From an uncultured bacterium (lineage in GTDB: Bacteria; Actinomycetota; Coriobacteriia; Coriobacteriales; Coriobacteriaceae), in contig CAJMRN010000006.1 in NCBI GenBank assembly GCA_905215815.1, positions 1 to 47,059 of the forward strand: a DNA stretch of 47,059 bases, given 5' to 3'. Below, in pieces: positions 16,606 through 25,463 of the stretch (positions are counted from its first letter, which is position 1; the number at the start of each line of letters is the position of its first letter). Both the position numbers and the translations under genes were made by a program. A model generated the notes under the pieces. It ran no database searches, was not told the origin of the DNA, and worked only from the letters and a program-made list of their open reading frames with translations.

Positions 16606-16635
16606 GCGCCGCGGGGACACAAATCTCCGCGGCGC
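16606..16635 (-). terminator. GC-rich hairpin after the zinc protease gene
   Basis: GCGCCGCGG (16606-16614) faces CCGCGGCGC (16627-16635). It lies between the zinc protease stop and the xseA start on the minus strand. There is no strong T-run, so it may be an imperfect terminator or an RNA-stabilising element. Confidence 0.45.
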
Positions 16636-16651
16636 CTGCCAAGCCAATTTG

Positions 16652-17356
16652 TTATCGGTTGGAGTTTCTGTTGTAGCGGGCCATAAGGTAGAGCAGCTGA
16701 ATGATCGAAGTCAGCGCTGCGGCCACATAGGTAAGCGCGGCCGCCGTCAGCACCTTCTTGGCGCCGTTGACCTGCTTGGAACTCATACCCGACTGCTCGA
16801 TGTACGCCACGGCACGTCGGCTAGCGTCAATCTCGACCGGCAACGTAACGAGCTGGAACAGCACGCTAAACGAGAAGAAGATCAACGCGAGGGTCGTGAG
16901 CCCGGCAATGTTCATAAACAGGCCCAAGAGCAACACGATCGTCCAGGTGTTCTGGGTAAAGTTGACGACTGGGACCAGGGCGGTGCGCACCTTCATCATG
17001 GCGTAGCCGCTTTGACGCTGGGCGGCATGGCCCGCCTCGTGGCAGGCGACGGCAACGCTTGCGACCGACCCGCCCGAACGGTTGGCGTCCGAGAGATACA
17101 GGTTGTTATCCTGCGGGTTGTAGTGGTCGGTAAGCTCGCCAGCTACGCCCTTGATACCCACGGCGTTGCAACCGTTGGCGTCGAGCATGCGGCGAGCGAC
17201 CGTAGCACCCGTGTCGCCGTCCGAGCGAACCTTGGACCAGGTCTTGTACGTCGAGTTGATATAGCTCTGCGCCGCAAGACCAAGCACCGTACAAACAAGG
17301 ACAACCAGCAGGTACAGCGGGTCGATGCCAAAGCCGTAACCATAGTAATAGGGCAT
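16652..17356 (-). CDS. YugP-like membrane zinc metallopeptidase (DUF/PF04298 type)
   Basis: Membrane protein of 234 residues with an N-terminal membrane segment after MPYYYGYGFGIDPLYLLVV, the zinc-binding helix VACHEAGHAAQR, and further hydrophobic segments in the C-terminal half. This matches the neutral zinc metallopeptidase family of Bacillus YugP. Substrates are not known; a role in membrane protein quality control is sometimes supposed. GGAGG precedes the ATG. It lies between rnd and xseA on the same strand. Confidence 0.9.
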   Translation of the reverse strand: MPYYYGYGFGIDPLYLLVVLVCTVLGLAAQSYINSTYKTWSKVRSDGDTGATVARRMLDANGCNAVGIKGVAGELTDHYNPQDNNLYLSDANRSGGSVASVAVACHEAGHAAQRQSGYAMMKVRTALVPVVNFTQNTWTIVLLLGLFMNIAGLTTLALIFFSFSVLFQLVTLPVEIDASRRAVAYIEQSGMSSKQVNGAKKVLTAAALTYVAAALTSIIQLLYLMARYNRNSNR

Positions 17357-17420
17357 GCGAATTCCTCCGAATCGAGTTACACGTTGGAGGCATTCTACCC
17401 ACTCAAGCGGCTAGGCTTCC

Positions 17421-18554
17421 CTACAGGAGCTCGATTTTGCCGTCCTTCACGGTGAGTCCCATGTTGCCCGAGAGCAGATCGTCCAGACGCGAACCCACAA
17501 GCTCAAAACGCCAGCCTTCGCGCAGGGGACTTTGCTCAGGATGCTCAATGTAGTCGGCCAGGTCATCGCGCGAGGCAATGACCGAGGTCGCCACGCCCGA
17601 GCGCTCGGCAACCAGGCGAATGAGCGCGTACATGAGATCCGTCACGCTCTCCAGCTCCGGAGAGATTTGGCGATGCCCGCGCACCATAAGCGGCAGGCGG
17701 TCGTGCGGGCAGCTCGCGCCTCGCTTGATGGCCATCAACGCGCCATCCACGTCGCGCTCCCCCAGCTGGTCGGTGCCGCGAATGCTGCGGAACTCCTCAA
17801 CACGCACGGGATTGCGCTTAACCAGGGCTAGCAGCGTATCATCAGACATAACCCACTTGCGCGGGATATTGCGGCGCTCAGCGCGGTCTTCACGCCAGGC
17901 GGCAAGCTCACGCGCAATGCCCAGCTGATGGCGGCTACACGAGTTGATGCGCTTGACCTTGCGGAATGCCTCGTGGCGATCGGCACGGTAGTGCGACTCG
18001 TCGGCCAGAGGGCGCAACTCATCGAGCACCCAGTCCACGCGGCCCAGCTCGCGCAGACGGCTCATCATCTCGGTATAGGCGACGATCAAGTACTTGACGT
18101 CATCGATCGCGTACTCGATCTGCTTATCGCTCAGCGGGCGGCGCGACCAATCGGTCAGCGACTCGGTCTTGGGAAGTGATACGCCGCAGAACGTCTGAAC
18201 GAGCGCACCATACGAGATCTGCTGACGCTCGCCCAAAAAGGCGGCGGCAACCTGTGTGTCAAAAATCGGTCGCGGCAGCGCACCCACGGTATGGAGCATA
18301 ACCTCCATGTCCTGCGAACAGGCATGGAATACCTTGACCACGCCCTCGTCAGCCATAAGCTCGGCAAGCGGCGACAGGTCGTCGATCACCAGAGGATCGA
18401 CCGCGACACTCTCGGCGGGGGTGGCAATCTGGACCAGGCACAGGCGCGGATGAAACGTGCGCTCGCGCAAAAACTCGGTGTCGACGGCGATCGCGTCGAA
18501 CTCGCGGGCGCGCTGGCAAAAGTCGACCAGAGCCTGATGTGTGGAAATGTACAT
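17421..18554 (-). CDS. rnd: Ribonuclease D-like 3'-5' exonuclease
   Basis: DEDDy exonuclease for 3' trimming of tRNA precursors and other stable RNAs. The exonuclease domain shows AVDTEFLRE (motif I), VFHACSQDMEVM (motif II) and QIEYAIDDVKYLIVAY (motif III with Asp and Tyr). A HRDC-type domain follows (LAAWREDRAERRNIPRKWVMSD region) and a second helical domain makes up the C-terminus, as in RNase D. I start at ATG 18554 (MYISTHQALVDF), matching family N-termini, giving 377 residues; a GTG at 18590 is possible. The ribosome site is weak for both. It is divergent from the lipid kinase gene. Confidence 0.9.
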   Translation of the reverse strand: MYISTHQALVDFCQRAREFDAIAVDTEFLRERTFHPRLCLVQIATPAESVAVDPLVIDDLSPLAELMADEGVVKVFHACSQDMEVMLHTVGALPRPIFDTQVAAAFLGERQQISYGALVQTFCGVSLPKTESLTDWSRRPLSDKQIEYAIDDVKYLIVAYTEMMSRLRELGRVDWVLDELRPLADESHYRADRHEAFRKVKRINSCSRHQLGIARELAAWREDRAERRNIPRKWVMSDDTLLALVKRNPVRVEEFRSIRGTDQLGERDVDGALMAIKRGASCPHDRLPLMVRGHRQISPELESVTDLMYALIRLVAERSGVATSVIASRDDLADYIEHPEQSPLREGWRFELVGSRLDDLLSGNMGLTVKDGKIELL

Positions 18555-18652
18555 ATCAACCCATCGAATAAGGTTAGGCCCGAAAAACACGGGTAGGATA
18601 TCGGCATTGCTCTACAACTATACTCGGTTAGTCACAGAACGGGAACGTAAGT

Positions 18653-19570
18653 ATGCGCTGCCTTATCATCCACAACCCGGCATCGGGTCCCAGCTCCGAT
18701 GAAATCTTCGCATTCACGCACGCCCTTGCACAGGGCGGCGACGAGGTCGTGATGCGTTTTATCGGCGATGGCATGGAGCCCGAGGACGCGGTAGCGGACG
18801 TTCGTGAGTTCGATCGCGTGGTCGTTTCGGGTGGCGACGGCACCGTCTCCAACGTGCTCGACCAGATGCGCGGGTGCGGTGTCCCTACGCTCGTCTTCCC
18901 CTCCGGCACGGCTTGCCTGTTCTTTAACAACATCGGCAATGCCCCCGAGGCGGCGGCACTCGCCAAGGCTTGCCGCGCCGGCCGCACGGTCAAGGTGGAC
19001 ATGGGTGAGCTCTTTTGGCTCGACGAGAACGGTAACGAGAAGCGCCACGGCTTTATCATCATCGCCGGCTCGGGCTTCGACGCCGAGATCATGATGAAGG
19101 CCGCTCCCACCAAAAACGACATTGGCGAGATCGCCTACTTCCTCTCCGCGCTCGCTACGCCCAACCCCACGGTGGCACACTTCACCATTGAGCACGACGG
19201 CATTGTCGAGGAGCTCGACGGCATCTGCTGCATGGCAGGCAATACCTCGGTCATCCAAAACGACATCAACCTATTCCCTAACTGCCGCATGGACGACGGC
19301 ATGGTCGACATCGTCGTTATTGAGCCCGTACGCACGGTGCAGCTGCTCCCCACGGTAATTACCGCCGCGCTCGACCCCGCTGGCAAATTGCTCGGCCGTC
19401 CGCAGTTTAAGATCATCCAGACCAAGGAAGCCAAGATCACCTGCACGCCATCGCTGGGCATGCAGTTCGATGGCGAGATCATCTCCAGCAACTCCGGCGT
19501 CTTTGGCGCCCGCGCACTGCCGCAATGCCTCGATCTTATCGTCGACGAATTTTCACCGCTCGGAAAATAG
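18653..19570 (+). CDS. Diacylglycerol/lipid kinase family protein (YegS/DgkB-like)
   Basis: Cytoplasmic lipid or sphingoid-type kinase of 305 residues. The N-terminal catalytic domain begins MRCLIIHNPASGP and contains the nucleotide-binding motif VVSGGDGTVSNVLDQM. The C-terminal beta-sandwich contains the GMQFDGE-type motif found in this family. It probably phosphorylates diacylglycerol or a similar lipid. The shift at residues 45-60 (EPEDAVADVREFDRVVV) is a normal spacer. The gene directly precedes, by nine bases, a tiny membrane peptide gene with a strong ribosome site. Confidence 0.9.
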   Translation: MRCLIIHNPASGPSSDEIFAFTHALAQGGDEVVMRFIGDGMEPEDAVADVREFDRVVVSGGDGTVSNVLDQMRGCGVPTLVFPSGTACLFFNNIGNAPEAAALAKACRAGRTVKVDMGELFWLDENGNEKRHGFIIIAGSGFDAEIMMKAAPTKNDIGEIAYFLSALATPNPTVAHFTIEHDGIVEELDGICCMAGNTSVIQNDINLFPNCRMDDGMVDIVVIEPVRTVQLLPTVITAALDPAGKLLGRPQFKIIQTKEAKITCTPSLGMQFDGEIISSNSGVFGARALPQCLDLIVDEFSPLGK

Positions 19571-19579
19571 GAGGACCCC

Positions 19580-19672
19580 ATGAACGACAATCCCCTGATT
19601 GGCTTTATCGTCATCGTCTTGGCCATGCTCGTCGGTTACGCCATCAATGTGATTCACCGCCGAAAGAAGTAA
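19580..19672 (+). CDS. 30-residue single-pass membrane peptide
   Basis: The sequence TAGGAGGACCCC stands immediately before an ATG that opens a 30-codon frame. The product starts MNDNPLIGF, continues with one hydrophobic helix (IVIVLAMLVGYAI) and ends HRRKK, placing positive charge on the cytoplasmic side. It begins nine bases after the lipid kinase stop and ends 33 bases before a strong terminator, so it is the second gene of a two-gene transcript. I do not recognise a family. The ribosome site, codon use and terminator position make it likely to be real. It may bind a membrane partner, perhaps the kinase. Confidence 0.7.
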   Translation: MNDNPLIGFIVIVLAMLVGYAINVIHRRKK

Positions 19673-19705
19673 ATCCACATTGGTATGATATTCATCCAGT
19701 TATCG

Positions 19706-19755
19706 ACTCTCCCGTTGTTTATGCAAATCCTAAACAGCGGGAGAGTTTCCTTTTT
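19706..19755 (+). terminator. Intrinsic terminator after the lipid kinase and small peptide genes
   Basis: Arms at 19706-19721 and 19731-19746 (ACTCTCCCGTTGTTTA against TAAACAGCGGGAGAGT) pair over 16 bp with one G-U pair and are followed by TTTCCTTTTT. Confidence 0.88.
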
Positions 19756-19980
19756 GAGCACTGTCTGGCGCTTTATTCAGCTATAGTAAATGCAGGGTGC
19801 CTTTATTTAACTAAAGCCATATAATGAGTATTATTATCCGCTCATCGTATATTTCTTCACGCTCATCGAGTAAAAGCTATTGTCGAATGAATACTCTTTA
19901 AACTTCCTTTAGGCTAGTAGATGTATTTATTAGCTGAAGCTCCGTACGATTTCGCGGGGTTTCAACAGTTGGGAGGGATC

Positions 19981-21780
19981 ATGAGGTTTACTCATCCTGT
20001 CAACACGCTCAAGAAGCTTGGCTGCGGCCTTGCATTTGGAGCAGCGGCCATTATGGCTATGCCGACTTCGGCGCTCGCTTGCACCCAGATCTACATGGGC
20101 AGCCAGCTCACGGCAGACGGCAACACGTACTACGGCCGCTCCGAGGACTTCGGCCCGCGTTACGTCAAGCACTTTGGCATCGAGCCCGCACACAAGGACG
20201 GCAGCAAGTACACCTCGGTCGAGTCCGGCTTTGAATACAAGTCCAAGGGCGCAACCTACCGCTACACCTTCGTTCGCGACAACCCCTCTCAGTGGGAAGA
20301 TCGTTACGACGCATATTCCGAGGCTGGCATCAACGAGAAGGGCGTTTCCTGCTCTGCCACGCTGAGCACCTCCTATAACGAGAAGGCAGAGGAAGCCGAC
20401 CCCGTCACCGAGGAGACCGGCATCGGCGAGTACAACTACGCCAGCGTCATTCTGGGCGAGAGTGCCACGGCCCGCGAAGGTGTCGAGCTCCTCGGCAACC
20501 TGATTGACGAGCAGGGCGTCTGCTCCAACGACCAGATCATCATCGCCGACAACAACGAGACCTAGCTGTTTGCAGCGCTTTCCGGCCATCAGTGGATTGC
20601 CATGAGGCTCACCGACGATATCGCCTCGCTCAACCCCAACATCGGCAACCTCACCTATGACGTCGACCTCGACGACACCGAGAACTGCCTCCACTCCGAG
20701 GGCATCGAGTCCATGCCTAAGGAGAAGGGCTTTGCCGAGTACACCGACGGCAAGTTCGACGTCGCCAAGACCTACGGCGAGGAGATTAGCGAGGCCGGTA
20801 TGCACCAGTGGTCGCGCTATGTCCAGGGCCGCGATTACTTCATGGCTCCGCTTGCCGAGGGCACCGACTACGAGATCGTCAAGGACGAGCGCGAAGACGC
20901 TCGTGCGACGACCGGCGCCCTGGTCCACGAGATGCAGCCGCTGTTCTTTACGCCCGGCAAGTCCGACTGGAACACCTTTGAGATGATTCGTTCCTTCGCC
21001 GCTCGCGGCGAGAATGTCGCCGGCCTCAACGCCAACACCGACGGCGCCTATGCCATCGGCTCCAACCGCAACACCGAGATCCACACCTTCCAGATCCGTC
21101 ACGGCATGGACCCCGAGATCGCGACCATCCAATGGGAGATGCTCTCCAACGCCGAGTTCTCCGTCGCTATCCCCCTCTATTCCGCACTGCTCACCGAGGT
21201 CAGCCCCTACTTCAGCGATCAGGATGTCTCCTTTGATCACTGTGAAGAGGAAGACGTCGTGAACAACGAGGAGCCCAAGAACTCCATCAACTACGTTCTC
21301 ATGGACATCAACACGCTTGCCTATGAGAACCGCGACAGCTGCGCCACCGGCGTCCGCGCCTATCTCGACGCCCTGCAGAAGGAGCTCATTGAGCAGAACC
21401 TGACCGTCGACGAGGCCATGCAGGCCGCCAAGGACACCGAGGCCCGCACCGCCCTGGCCAACAAGGCCGGCAAGGCAGCGACCAAGAACACCTACGTCAA
21501 GTGCAAGGCCATGCTCGAGGAGATGCGCGACTACCTCAAGGAGGGCGACTTCTCCGAGGAGTTCGTCCCGAGTGACTACGATGCCGACAACGACTGCCTG
21601 GTCGAGTCCATCACCTACGCCGACGAGGCCCTCTCCGATGAGGACGTTGCCGAGCCCGAGGTTGAGGAAGAGGCGACCGAGGAGAAGTCCGAGGGCAACA
21701 ACATGGCCGCCATGGCCGTTGGCGCCATCGTCATCATCGGTGTCTGCGGCTTCGTGCTCTATCGTCGCAAGAAGGCCTAA
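19981..21780 (+). pseudogene. C69 family dipeptidase interrupted by an in-frame amber codon
   Basis: A secreted or surface-anchored C69 (PepD-type) N-terminal-nucleophile dipeptidase. A signal sequence (MRFTHPVNTLKKLGCGLAFG onward) ends ALA before CTQIYMG, whose Cys would become the catalytic N-terminal nucleophile. Reading continues to DNNET, then TAG at 20563-20565, then LFAALSGHQWIAMRL in the same frame without any shift. The family has a Trp after NNET, so a single TGG to TAG change explains the break. The rest is intact: the long catalytic domain, an acidic linker and a C-terminal membrane segment (VGAIVIIGVCGFVLYRRKKA). The first part alone is 194 residues and would be inactive. No decay elsewhere suggests a very recent mutation, a strain polymorphism, a sequencing error or readthrough. 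Confidence 0.85.
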
Positions 21781-21867
21781 GACCCTCACGTTCCGAGAGA
21801 CGGGCGGGATCGCATGAGTCATCCCGCCCGCTCAGCCTGCCCTTTTGACCGGCAGGAAACGCCGCCG

Positions 21868-21917
21868 AAATCTTTTCAAAAAAAGATTTCCCCGCACACA
21901 CTTCGCTGTGCTATAGT
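21868..21917 (+). promoter_or_regulatory. Perfect dyad and -10 element upstream of the trp leader
   Basis: AAATCTTTT (21868-21876) faces AAAAGATTT (21881-21889) across CAAA. TATAGT at 21912-21917 is a plausible -10; any -35 would fall within or next to the right arm (TTTCCC, 21887-21892), so the dyad may be an operator or UP-like element. The transcript would begin about 50 bases before the leader peptide. Confidence 0.4.
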
Positions 21918-21975
21918 GCAGCGCAACAGCAATGAGGTGCAACCGCGCCAAGGCATCACGAAAGGAGCCACCAAG

Positions 21976-22044
21976 ATGATGAACACGATGAAGTCCCTCA
22001 ACAACTGGTGGTGGCGTGATGCGAATACGATCGGTCGAAAGTGA
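21976..22044 (+). CDS. Tryptophan leader peptide (attenuation peptide)
   Basis: A 22-codon frame, MMNTMKSLNNWWWRDANTIG then RK and TGA, starts eight bases after AAAGGAG. Three consecutive Trp codons (22006-22014) are the hallmark of a ribosome-mediated tryptophan attenuator. Immediately downstream lie an antiterminator segment and a strong intrinsic terminator, and then a gene resembling the tryptophan ECF component TrpP. When charged tRNA-Trp is scarce the ribosome would stall on the Trp codons and let transcription pass; when it is plentiful, translation to the stop codon would cover 22031-22040 and allow termination. Confidence 0.85.
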   Translation: MMNTMKSLNNWWWRDANTIGRK

Positions 22045-22113
22045 GTCCCTCACGCCTGTTTTTGCGCTCTAGGTGTATTGGAAGGCCTCCGGTTTCGACC
22101 GGGGGCCTTTTTC
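22031..22113 (+). promoter_or_regulatory. Trp attenuator: antiterminator and terminator
   Basis: The terminator is a 12-bp stem, AAGGCCTCCGGT (22082-22093) with ACCGGGGGCCTT (22098-22109), closed by a TTCG tetraloop and followed by TTTTTC. CGGTCGAAA at 22032-22040, inside the last leader codons, is perfectly complementary to TTTCGACCG at 22093-22101, covering the loop and the start of the second arm. The two pairings exclude each other. The antiterminator strand begins 17 bases after the last Trp codon, so a stalled ribosome leaves it free and one at the stop codon covers it. GTGAG and CTCAC (22041-22053) form an additional small hairpin. Confidence 0.82.
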
Positions 22114-22190
22114 TATCTCGAGCCCGATCGCATTCGCATCACGCGCCTCCGTTTTTCTCTTACACTCCCTTTTTCGAAAGGACTTTCACC

Positions 22191-22766
22191 ATGTCTCAGA
22201 ACACCACCGCCACCGCCCAGCCCCGCACCGTCCAGACCGCCGACCGCGGCAAACTCGATATCCGCGCCCTTGTCCTGCTCGCCATCCTGCTTGCCGCCGG
22301 CTTCATCCTCAACTTCACCGTCGGCAAGGCAATCTCGGGCATCTCGGGCGGCATGATCAGCCCCGAGTTCATCATCTCGGCTTTCTGCCTCACCATCCTG
22401 GTCGTTCGTCCCAACATTGGCCAGGCGCTCGTCATTGGTCTCATCTCGGCGGCCGTGATCCAGATCACTACCACCTCGCCGTTTGTCGATTTTGCCGCCG
22501 AGGGCATCGCCGCTATGCTCATGGCCGTCATTGTCAACGCCACCGCCAAGGACGGCCAGGTTAAGCCCGTCATCGCCATCGTCGCAACATTCGTGACCAC
22601 CTTTGTCTCGGGCGTCATCTTCATGGTCATCAAGATGGCCATGCTCGGCGTTGTGGGCGAGCTCGCCGCAGCCATGCTGCCCGTCGTCGCCATGACCGCC
22701 GTGTTTAACGCAATTCTGGTCGGCGCTCTCTACCTGCCCATCCAGAAGGCCCTTAAGCTCAACTAA
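22191..22766 (+). CDS. trpP: ECF transporter substrate-binding component, TrpP-like (probable tryptophan)
   Basis: Hydrophobic protein of 191 residues with about five to six membrane helices and a hydrophilic N-terminal 20 residues. The stretch ISPEFIISAFCLTILVVRPN followed by GLISAAVIQITTTSPFVDF resembles TrpP, the tryptophan-specific S component. The preceding tryptophan leader peptide and attenuator point to the same ligand independently. It would capture tryptophan and dock onto the ATPase and EcfT encoded next. AAAGGA precedes the ATG by about ten bases. The family match is by eye; a different aromatic compound or precursor is possible. Confidence 0.8.
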   Translation: MSQNTTATAQPRTVQTADRGKLDIRALVLLAILLAAGFILNFTVGKAISGISGGMISPEFIISAFCLTILVVRPNIGQALVIGLISAAVIQITTTSPFVDFAAEGIAAMLMAVIVNATAKDGQVKPVIAIVATFVTTFVSGVIFMVIKMAMLGVVGELAAAMLPVVAMTAVFNAILVGALYLPIQKALKLN

Positions 22767-22812
22767 CCTGCCCGGCTTTACCACCAAAGACTGTCCCAAA
22801 CAACGAGCATTT

Positions 22813-22852
22813 GGGGACGTTCCTAAACGACCAGTCATGTAAGAACGTCCCC
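22813..22852. repeat. Intercistronic hairpin with GGGGAC ends
   Basis: GGGGACGTTC (22813-22822) faces GAACGTCCCC (22843-22852) between the S-component and ATPase genes. It shares the GGGGAC word with the elements at 37401-37435 and 38618-38694 and may be a REP-like insertion in the operon, or a stabiliser separating expression of the two genes. Confidence 0.6.
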
Positions 22853-22872
22853 GATGACTATGAAAGGTATCC

Positions 22873-24624
22873 ATGGAAACGATCATCAACGTCGACGATG
22901 TCTCGTTCTCCTATGGCACGCAAACCGAGCAGGCGCTCAGCCACGTCTCGCTCAGCGTGGACAAGGGGGAATTCATCGGCATCATCGGACCCTCGGGCGC
23001 AGGTAAGTCCACACTCGCCGCCTGCCTGTCGGGCGCCGTGCCTCACCACTACACCGGCACCTTTTATGGCTCCGTGTTAGTTGACGGCCACGACACCTGC
23101 GAGGTCTCGCTCGCCGACATATCGCAGATCGTCGGCAGCGTGCTGCAGGACATCGATACCCAGATGGTCGCTTCGGTCGTTGAGGACGAAATGCTCTTTG
23201 GCCTCGAGAACTTTGGCGTTCCGCACGACCAGATCGAGCAGCGCGTGAGCGAGGCGCTTAAAACCGTCGGTATCAGCGACCTGCGCGACCGCGAGATCGC
23301 CACCCTCTCGGGCGGCCAAAAGCAAAAGGTAGCCATCGCCGCCATCCTCGCCATGCGCCCGCGCGTCCTGGTACTCGATGAGCCCACCGCAGCACTCGAT
23401 CCCGCCAGCTCCACCCTGGTCTTCGAGACGCTGCGCGAGGCAAACCGTGCGCTCGGCATCACCATCGTCGTCGTTGAGCAAAAGGTCGCTTTACTTTCGG
23501 AGTACTGCAACCGTGTGTTGGTGCTCGATCACGGCCAGATCGCGCTGCAGGGTGAGCCGCACGAGGTCTTCGCACGCACCGACGAGCTTCGCACCATCGG
23601 CGTCGATTGCCCGCGCGTCACGCGCATCTTCAACAGCCTCGAAGCCGATGGCCTGGTAAGCGGCACGCCCTGTCTGGATGTCGACGAGGCGGAACGCCTG
23701 ATCGCAGGCATCGTCGACCCCGACCGTGCGACAAGCGATACCCAGGCGCCCGCAGGCTCCCCGCACGCGCCGTCGCTGCGTCCGCATGCGAAAGACGCCG
23801 AGCCGGTGCTCACCTTTGACCATGTCGAGTTTTCCTACCCCCATGGAGGCGCCGCCGTTCACGACCTCAACTTGACGCTCTACCCCGGCGAGCTCGTGGG
23901 CATTGTCGGCCAAAACGGAGCCGGCAAAACCACGCTCACCAAACTGCTCACGGGTTTGCTCAAGCCCGCATCGGGCAGCGTACGCGTTACGGGCTTGGAC
24001 ACGGCATCGGTTCCCACGAGCCGCATCGCACGCGAAGTGGCAACGCTTTTCCAGAACCCCGACCGCCAAATCTGCAAAGACACCGTGCTCGACGAGGTCG
24101 CCTTTGGTCTAGAACTTGCCGGCATCGACCGCGCCGAAGCTCTACGTCGCGCCCAGCTGGTCATCGACCGCTTTGGTCTGCCCGCCGACGAGGCACCGTT
24201 CTCGCTGTCGCGCGGTCAGCGCCAGATGGTGGCGCTCGCCTCCGTTGTAGTGGTCGAGCCCAAGATCGTGGTGCTCGACGAGCCCACGAGCGGCCTGGAC
24301 TACCGCGAGTGCATGACCGTGATGGAAACGGTGCGCACCATGGCAGAGCGCGGTTGCGCCGTCATCATGGTCTGTCACGACATGGAAGTCGTTTCCGACT
24401 TTGCCGAGCGCATCGTGGTGATGGCCAACGGCCGCATCCTCGACCGCGGGCGCACGCACGAGCTGTTCTCGAACATCGAGCTCATGCAGCGTGCCTACGT
24501 TGAGCCGCCCCAGGTCATCGAACTCTCGCGCCGTCTGGCATCCACCGTCTCGCCCGCCTTTACACAGGTGAGTGAGGTCACTGATATCGTTCGCATTACC
24601 GAGGAGATGGTCCGCCGTGGTTAA
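22873..24624 (+). CDS. ECF transporter ATPase with two fused ABC domains
   Basis: Energising ATPase of an energy-coupling-factor importer, with both ABC halves in one 583-residue chain. The first domain has Walker A GPSGAGKST, signature LSGGQKQKVAIA and Walker B VLVLDEPTAALD. The second has GQNGAGKTT, LSRGQRQMVALA and VVLDEPTSGLD; its signature has Arg-Gly in place of the first Gly-Gly. A linker of about 50 residues separates them. In many bacteria EcfA1 and EcfA2 are separate, so this is the fused form. AAAGG precedes the ATG. The stop overlaps the EcfT start by eight bases. Confidence 0.95.
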   Translation: METIINVDDVSFSYGTQTEQALSHVSLSVDKGEFIGIIGPSGAGKSTLAACLSGAVPHHYTGTFYGSVLVDGHDTCEVSLADISQIVGSVLQDIDTQMVASVVEDEMLFGLENFGVPHDQIEQRVSEALKTVGISDLRDREIATLSGGQKQKVAIAAILAMRPRVLVLDEPTAALDPASSTLVFETLREANRALGITIVVVEQKVALLSEYCNRVLVLDHGQIALQGEPHEVFARTDELRTIGVDCPRVTRIFNSLEADGLVSGTPCLDVDEAERLIAGIVDPDRATSDTQAPAGSPHAPSLRPHAKDAEPVLTFDHVEFSYPHGGAAVHDLNLTLYPGELVGIVGQNGAGKTTLTKLLTGLLKPASGSVRVTGLDTASVPTSRIAREVATLFQNPDRQICKDTVLDEVAFGLELAGIDRAEALRRAQLVIDRFGLPADEAPFSLSRGQRQMVALASVVVVEPKIVVLDEPTSGLDYRECMTVMETVRTMAERGCAVIMVCHDMEVVSDFAERIVVMANGRILDRGRTHELFSNIELMQRAYVEPPQVIELSRRLASTVSPAFTQVSEVTDIVRITEEMVRRG

Positions 24625-25363
24625 CGTCATCGACTACATGCCGGGTGACACGCTGCTACACCGCCTGAACCCCGTCATCAAACTGGGCCTCGCCGCCGCC
24701 ATCATCATCGGCATCTTCTTGTCCGACACCTATGTGGCACTGCTGGGCTTTCTGGCGTTCACGCTCGCGCTGGGAGCCTACGCCGGCGTCGTCGACCGCC
24801 TGCTCGCGCTGCTCAGGCTGCTGATTCCGCTCGCGCTCATCATGCTGGTGCTGCAGCTGGCTTTTATGCGCGATGGCAACATCGTGTGGGGCTTCGTTAC
24901 CGACACGGGTCTCATCACCGGCTCCAAGGCTTGCCTGCGCCTGCTGGGCGTGGCGCTTCCGCTTATTCTGATGCTCATGGTGACCAAGCTCAACGACCTT
25001 GCCAACGCCTGCGTGGAGGTACTGCACGTGCCGTATCGCCACGCCTTCACCTTTACCACGGCGCTACGCTTTGTGCCGGTGTTTGGCCAAGAGATGAACG
25101 CCATCATGGAGGCGCAGACCGCACGCGGCATCGAGTATGACACCAAGAACCCCATCAAGAAGCTTCAGCTCATGCTGCCGCTGTGCGTGCCGTTACTGAT
25201 CTCGAGCGTGGGTAAAACCGATGCCACGGCCTTGGCGGCCGAGCAGCGCGGCTTCTACCTGCGCACGCGCGCGAGCTCGCACAAGCGCTACCCCATCAAG
25301 GGCCTGGACATTGCCATACTTATTGTCAGCATTGCCCTCATCGTCCTCGGCTTCCTGTTCTAA
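24617..25363 (+). CDS. ecfT: ECF transporter transmembrane component EcfT
   Basis: Integral membrane scaffold (248 residues) linking the ATPase to the S component. It begins with GTG (VVNVIDYMPGDTLLHRLNP), overlapping the ATPase stop, with AGGAG ten bases upstream. LLHRLNPVIKL is typical of EcfT N-termini, and the two coupling-helix Ala-Arg-Gly-type motifs appear in AQTARGIEYD and AEQRGFYL. Several hydrophobic helices flank them. The longer frame from 24572 lies within the ATPase gene. With the two upstream genes it completes one dedicated (group I) ECF importer under the trp attenuator. Confidence 0.94.
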   Translation: MVNVIDYMPGDTLLHRLNPVIKLGLAAAIIIGIFLSDTYVALLGFLAFTLALGAYAGVVDRLLALLRLLIPLALIMLVLQLAFMRDGNIVWGFVTDTGLITGSKACLRLLGVALPLILMLMVTKLNDLANACVEVLHVPYRHAFTFTTALRFVPVFGQEMNAIMEAQTARGIEYDTKNPIKKLQLMLPLCVPLLISSVGKTDATALAAEQRGFYLRTRASSHKRYPIKGLDIAILIVSIALIVLGFLF

Positions 25364-25463
25364 CCTGCCAATTTGGGACAGGCTTTTTGGTCGGTTTTTT
25401 CTGGGCGAACGTCAGCTCTCCCCGTAAGTCCAGCCGTGCAACAACTGCAACCAAGCGCAATGA

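Noticed and set aside
20563..20565. The TAG codon as pyrrolysine or another recoded amino acid
   Set aside because: The family normally has Trp there, one base from TAG, and no sign of pylTSBCD or a recoding element is present. A nonsense mutation or sequence error is simpler.
19930..21822. A 630-codon minus-strand frame across the C69 gene
   Set aside because: It is antisense to an unmistakable peptidase and has repetitive Val/Gly/Leu composition typical of shadow frames.
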